DNA of 64,000 bases, from contig OW285190.1 of NCBI GenBank assembly GCA_935421135.1, positions 1,426,001 to 1,490,000 of the forward strand, written 5' to 3'. Positions 59,778 to 64,000 of this stretch are shown here, one piece after another. This DNA comes from Bugulina stolonifera. Its lineage: Eukaryota; Bryozoa; Gymnolaemata; Cheilostomatida; Bugulidae. Made by a program: the position numbers and the translations under genes. Position 1 is the first letter of the stretch; every line of letters begins with the position of its first letter. The notes under the pieces are model-generated. The model ran no database searches, had not been told where the DNA came from, and saw nothing but the letters and a program-made list of their open reading frames with translations.

Positions 59778-60752
59778 ATGATGGGAAAACCAATGTGGAT
59801 GCTGTTGTTTGTCCTTAGCATGCTCGTAATTGTACCGGGTGTCACGTCTCGTTGTGGCTACAGTAGACAGATGGGAGAGAGATGCGACAAAAGATGTAAC
59901 AGGTATGTAGATACTGTAGACAGCTGGGAGACAGGTGTAACAGGAGATGTAACAGGTCTGTAGATACTGTAGACAGCTGGGAGACAGGTGTGACAGGAGA
60001 TGTAACAGGTGTGTAGATACTGTAGGCAGCTGGGAGACAGGTGTGACAGGAAATGTAACAGGTGTGTAGATACTGTAGACAGCTGGGAGACAGGTGTGAC
60101 AGGAGATGTAACAGGTGTGTAGATACTGTAGACAGCTGGGAGACAGGTGTGACAGGAGATGTGACAGGTGTGTAGATACTGTAGACAACTGGGAGACAGG
60201 TGTGACAGGAGATGTAACAGGTGTGTAGATACTGTAGACAACTGGGAGACAGGTGTGACAGGAGATGTAACAGGTGTGTAGATACTGTAGACAACTGGGA
60301 GACAGGTGTAACAGGAGATGTAACAGGTCTGTAGATACTGTAGACAGCTGGGAGACAGGTGTGACAGGAGATGTAACAGGTGTGTAGATACTGTAGACAG
60401 CTGGGAGACAGGTGTGACAGGAGATGTAACAGGTATTTAAATGTAGGTACTGTAGAGCAAATCCTGGTGCCTTACCTCTACTTTTTATACTTTACAAATA
60501 TTAATAAAGACCAATAGAACTATGATACCACACATCATGAGACGGCATTACATCATTTCCCTTTGTTATGCTCTTTCGTTCACATTTCATTACCAGACAG
60601 ACAGAAAAGCATATATATATACTATTTATAGATGTGTGGACGGTCTAGTGTGTGATTACTACAGAAGGTCTATGTCTAGCTGTAAGCGACCTGCCTTTGG
60701 TGGTAAAAGAGCAGATAATTCCTGGTATAGCTCTGAACTGGAATACTACTGA
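59778..60752 (+). CDS. Secreted cysteine-rich small protein
   Basis: Exons 59778-59902 and 60632-60752 join in phase (AG|A) to give 81 aa. Residues 1-24 form a clear signal peptide (hydrophobic WMLLFVLSMLVIVPG, cut probably after VTS). The mature part has six cysteines spaced C-x9-C-x3-C-x2-C-x5-C-x9-C, enough for three disulfides. It is followed by dibasic sites (YRR, CKR) and GGKR, which could be a prohormone-convertase or amidation site, then an acidic tail ending ELEYY. It could be a peptide hormone, defence peptide or other secreted ligand; no family is recognised. The 729-bp intron is mostly a 53-bp minisatellite copied from the end of the first exon. The ATG directly follows TTCCAG, so a 5' UTR intron is possible. 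Confidence 0.6.
59860..60433. repeat. 53-bp minisatellite extending from exon into intron
   Basis: About ten units containing GATACTGTAGACAGCTGGGA and GAGATGTAACAG|GTGTGTA. The coding exon end (CAGTAGACAGATGGGAGAGA through GATGTAACAG|GTATGTA, 59860-59909) is itself a diverged first unit, so each unit repeats the exon end and its donor. Confidence 0.93.
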
Positions 60753-60999
60753 GAAAACTCCTTTTACCAAGAAGATTATTATAGTTGTTTACTCTTTCTT
60801 TGCTATTAGTTTCTGTGTCGTGTTTGAAATCTGTTGTATCAGTGTTTGTACGTGGATGCAATATGTCTAACATTTCATGTATATGTAGATCGTGGTTTGT
60901 AAATGAGAGTTTGCAACTGGTTGTTTAGAAACAATGTATTATTATTAGATATAATAAATGTGTAATCTAAGATCTTCACAGTTGACGCCCTGCCATTAT

Positions 61000-61430
61000 A
61001 CTTATAACTTAGTGATGTAACCATGTACTTATAACTTAGTGATGTAACCATGTACTTATAACTTAGTGATGTAACTATGTACTTATAACTCAGTGATGTA
61101 ACTATGTACTTATAACTTAGTGATGTAATCATGTACTTATAACTTAGTGATGTAACTATGTACTTATAACTTAGTGATGTAACTATGTACTTATAACTTA
61201 GTGATGTAACTATGTACTTATAACTTAGTGATGTAACTATGTACTTATAACTTAGTGATGTAACTATGTACTTATAACTTAGTGATGTAATCATGTACTT
61301 ATAACTCAGTGATGTAACTATGTACTTATAATTTAGTGATGTAATCATGTACTTATAACTCAGTGATGTAACCATGTGCTTATAACTTAGTGATGCAACC
61401 ATGTACTTATAACTTAGTTAGGTAATCATG
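61000..61430. repeat. 27-bp minisatellite
   Basis: About 16 units of TTAGTGATGTAACTATGTAC plus TTATAAC. Being a multiple of three, the unit leaves a repetitive 175-codon frame on the minus strand, which is not a gene. It starts about 250 bp after the stop of the cysteine-rich peptide gene. Confidence 0.95.
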
Positions 61431-61489
61431 TACAGTACAATGTACAAAAGAATGTACATTCAGTATAACTTGGTGATATAACAGTAGTA

Positions 61490-62340
61490 TAGTCAGTGCA
61501 GATCTACACAGACACCCGGCCCTTTCCGCGTCGTATTAGCCCTAGATCCAAAAACTCCCCGGGCGGACGACCACCCCACCCGTCCTCTCGCCCCTCCTCT
61601 CCCCTAAACCTCACTCTATGTGCAAAGCCCTAGAACCTACTCCCCCCCATCGCGGGTGGGGTTTCAAAAACCTCATCGGCTGTTCCGCGGAACCCAGTCT
61701 AAAGAGCAAACCCCTCGCCCCGTCCCACGGCTCGGGCGAGGGGGCGCGCGCGTACGCGCGCGCCCCCCCGCCCCGCGAACCCCACCCGTCCTCCCTCCAC
61801 CCGTCCCCGCCCCTCCCCACCCCTCCCCACCCCAAACCCCTCCGCCTCGCCCTCCGCCTCGCGGCGGTTCTCGTTCGCGAGTCCAGCCGTGGCCCCACGC
61901 CGCCCGCCCCCCCCCCCACCCCCCGCCCCTCCCCCGCCCTCCCGCCCCAACGACCCGTCGCGACCCTCGCGGGCGGACCGTCGGCTGGAGTAGGGTGAAG
62001 CGAAGGAAAATACGGGTTAGAGTAATGATAGGCTACACCCGTGCGGAGTGCCCGTGCAGAGTTTACGACGCTGACTATACTACTATAAAAAACTTACCGA
62101 GTGGTGGTGGTGGTGCTTCCGGGGACTGTGCCGGGGACTGTTGAGACTGAACTGGTCGGGGTGACACCGCACTCGCGCGCTCCTCCGTTCGAGCGCCCCC
62201 GGACCTTCGATGAAAGACTCGCGTCTTAACCCTCATTTTCCCCGGACCCTCCCCTAGGGAAATCGCCCGTCCCCGTGACGAGCGGCGAGAGAAAGTGAAG
62301 GCGGTGGCTCTTCCGCGCTTCAAACCGTAGACTTCGCGAG
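61490..62340. other. Abrupt GC-rich island
   Basis: Upstream sequence is AT-rich; from about 61510 it is strongly GC-rich, with C-runs and G-runs (61640-61980) and many CpG dinucleotides. Long open frames here (up to 174 codons, Pro/Arg- or Gly/Arg-rich) exist on both strands only because stops are rare in such sequence. No coding feature supported. Confidence 0.8.
61740..61767. repeat. Perfect 28-bp GC palindrome
   Basis: Five G, then alternating C and G to a central GTAC, then the exact mirror complement ending in five C. It lies inside the GC-rich island and could extrude a hairpin. Confidence 0.95.
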
Positions 62341-62429
62341 GAGGTTAGCCGACGACATCATCGCTCGGAGGGGTAGAAATAGAAATAGATAAACGGGATA
62401 GATGGACGCTTGTCTTCTCATCGCCATCG

Positions 62430-62482
<53 letters not shown>

Positions 62483-62917
62483 CAAATAGACCCGCCTCTA
62501 CGATGATGTCGTTGACTCGCCACCAATTTCTTTGACCACCGCGTCCACTTTCCCCCGGGTAGCAAACTCCGATAGGGAGAGAGCGCATCGTGCGCGTGCG
62601 ATGTCACCCCCCACCTACGAATGAAGACAATAGAAGAAATGTGAACTGATAAGGGGTGAGTATGAGCGGAAGCTGCGCTAGTATCGTCTACCCCTTTGGT
62701 TTGGAGAGGTAAATGGTTTTTAATGTATTAGCTAGTGTTTTATTGCTCGGTTTTAAGGCTACAACCGGTAAACCCTCCGTTTTGAGGACGGAGACCCCTT
62801 ACAATAGAGAGTGAATGTGAAAAAAATTATACGGGTATATGTACAAGGGTTATGATGCACTGTTCGTTTACTCTCCAATTTATCGAATGAAGTAGTCTCA
62901 TCTCCGAGAAATCAGTA
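62341..62917. other. 3' flank of the polymerase gene
   Basis: No gene seen. Positions about 62757-62806 contain a hairpin (AACCCTCCGTTTTGAGGACGG; arms CCGT/ACGG). Composition falls back toward AT-rich only at 62820-62870. Confidence 0.4.
62430..62480. repeat. (ATC)n microsatellite
   Basis: About 16 ATC triplets, read as poly-Met on the minus strand; no gene. Confidence 0.95.
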
Positions 62918-64000
62918 CTAGCATTCTATAGGACTCGTACTCACCCCGTCTTCTGCAACCTTCCGCTTACCATAGAAGTAGGTGAGTCCGGTCTTTAGCT
63001 GGGTGTAGCTATACGTTTGGTTTCCTCTTCTGATAAAACCCCGATTGTCCCCTCTCACCGACTCCCCTGTCCTGAGCACGGAGAGGAACTTCTCTTTGGT
63101 TAGGGCGTTTCCTCTTTTGTTTAGTCCTTTGCTGCTATACTTGCTATCACCATCAGCGGACCAGCAAAAGTATGTTTTTGAGTTGAGCGCGATGACCCCC
63201 TCCCCCCGAAACTCCTCCTTAAACAGGCCGGGGGTTCGTGTTTCGTATCGTTGCACCTTCTCACAACATTCCCTCATCTCCCACTCTTGGCCAAGCACCT
63301 TGGTCGTGATAAAGTCTTCCTTGTGCCTATCGCAGAAGGGTCTGGGAAACCATCTACCATATTCTCTGTAGAACTCTTCTTTTTTATCTTTTCGGATGAC
63401 CTCATCTATACTACGAGCACTCAGAGCCATGTAAGCGCTATCCGTGTCCATTTCTACGTACTCAAAGTCCTCTCTGCTGACGAATCTGTGAAAATAAAAC
63501 GGACGGGTTGTAGGGGGGGGGTTGGGGTTGACACCAAAGAATAAATAGAGAAGGATTTGATAAAATCTTTGTATAGTCTAGTGCTACTTACCTATCCATA
63601 AAGTCGTAGTAGAATTCTAGCATTCTCAACTTGGCTCTCTGGAGGATAACGAATCCTACGACAGATGGAACATCCATTCGAATCTAAAAGAAAGAAAGAG
63701 AGAGAGAGAGTTTACCCTACCACTCAGAAAAAGTTTCGTCAAATCAAGAATCAAAATAAAAAAAAAAGATTGTCAACACTTGCCTTTTTCTTGTGAAGCT
63801 CTATCTCAAAGTAGTTTTCATCAACTTCGTTTAGACTAGAAAAGTGCCTACTCCTCACTTTGACAGCCGCCTCCTCTACTGTCTCCACATACTTGACAGT
63901 CTTATGTTTCTCTTTATTTGTTATGGTCTTTCCGTAGGCTGAATTCCCAACGAGCTTGCTGGTGCTGGCCAAGAGGGCCAGGTCGGGGTTCACATCCCCA
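62918..64000 (-). CDS. Protein-primed type B DNA polymerase, C-terminal part, with introns
   Basis: Minus strand: exon from beyond 64000 to 63784, exon 63683-63592, exon 63485-62918 (stop). Landmarks are KLVGNSAYGK (motif B, palm/finger), EMDTDSAYMALS (motif C, catalytic Asp pair) and, near the C-terminus, YFYGKRKVAEDGVSTSP. All are typical of the DNA_pol_B_2 class in Polintons/Mavericks, related viruses and linear plasmids. The two introns are 100 bp (GC-AG, AAG|GCAAGT...TTTTAG) and 106 bp (GT-AG), and the phases fit. Introns are unusual in this class. No integrase, capsid or packaging gene is visible downstream, so whether this is a mobile element, an endogenised virus-like element or a host-retained gene cannot be decided here. 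Base composition is closer to balanced than in the neighbouring genome. Confidence 0.88.

Noticed and set aside
59769..60294. Minus-strand frames rich in HLLSHLSPSCLQYL
   Set aside because: Antisense translation of the 53-bp minisatellite.
60875..61402. 175-codon frame SLSYKY... on the minus strand
   Set aside because: Translation of the 27-bp minisatellite, not a protein gene.
61611..62144. Pro/Arg- and Gly/Arg-rich frames of 83-174 codons
   Set aside because: GC-rich sequence has few stop codons; overlapping frames on both strands and lack of any domain argue against coding.
62939..62944. GTGAGT donor near the 3' end of the polymerase gene
   Set aside because: Reading through it gives EDGVSTSP and then a stop, matching how this polymerase class normally ends, so splicing there is unlikely.

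Overview
The window reads as a piece of an AT-rich, repeat-laden invertebrate genome. Genes are split by GT-AG introns, many of them short (100-400 bp). Vertebrate-type gene families are present, and there is a large load of minisatellites, MITEs, SINE/LINE scraps and LTR-derived repeats. A sponge or another early-branching or marine invertebrate would fit, but the sequence alone does not fix the taxon. There are no operons; every gene model was built by finding splice sites and checking that the reading phase carries across each intron.

Left part (1-16 kb): four tandem two-exon genes on the minus strand encode HAD-superfamily phosphatases of the PHOSPHO1/PHOSPHO2 type (239-244 aa). All share one intron at the same codon and phase. 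The four copies differ at two aspartates thought to read the substrate head group, and they show all four present/absent combinations. The 7-kb gap between copies 1 and 2 holds a MITE, a LINE remnant and an LTR-like repeat.

Middle part (16-46 kb): mostly repeats and decayed transposons. The main items are a KDZ-type (Kyakuja-Dileera-Zisupton) transposase relic spread over about 13 exons with stops and frameshifts (22.5-29.7 kb), and LINE fragments (17.4-18.0 kb and 23.7-24.5 kb). There are also three small phase-consistent gene models of unknown function (32.2, 35.3-36.6 and 40.5-41.1 kb). A young, complete LTR retroelement of 3,722 bp (41861-45582) has two nearly identical 331-bp LTRs and a 5-bp target duplication. 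Its only protein gene is gag, flanked by two internal tandem arrays.

Right part (48-61 kb): an eight-exon gene for a compact single-domain protein tyrosine phosphatase (290 aa), then an exon of unknown identity, then a three-part gene model for an 81-aa secreted cysteine-rich protein. The minisatellites in these introns start at, or span, the exon-intron junctions, so every repeat unit carries a copy of a splice signal. The same is true of phosphatase copy 2. This recurring arrangement is the most unusual feature of the window.

Right edge (61.5-64 kb): composition switches abruptly to GC-rich sequence. Beyond it lies the 3' end of a type B DNA polymerase gene of the protein-primed (Polinton/Maverick-like) class on the minus strand. 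It is interrupted by two short introns, one of them GC-AG, and runs off the window.
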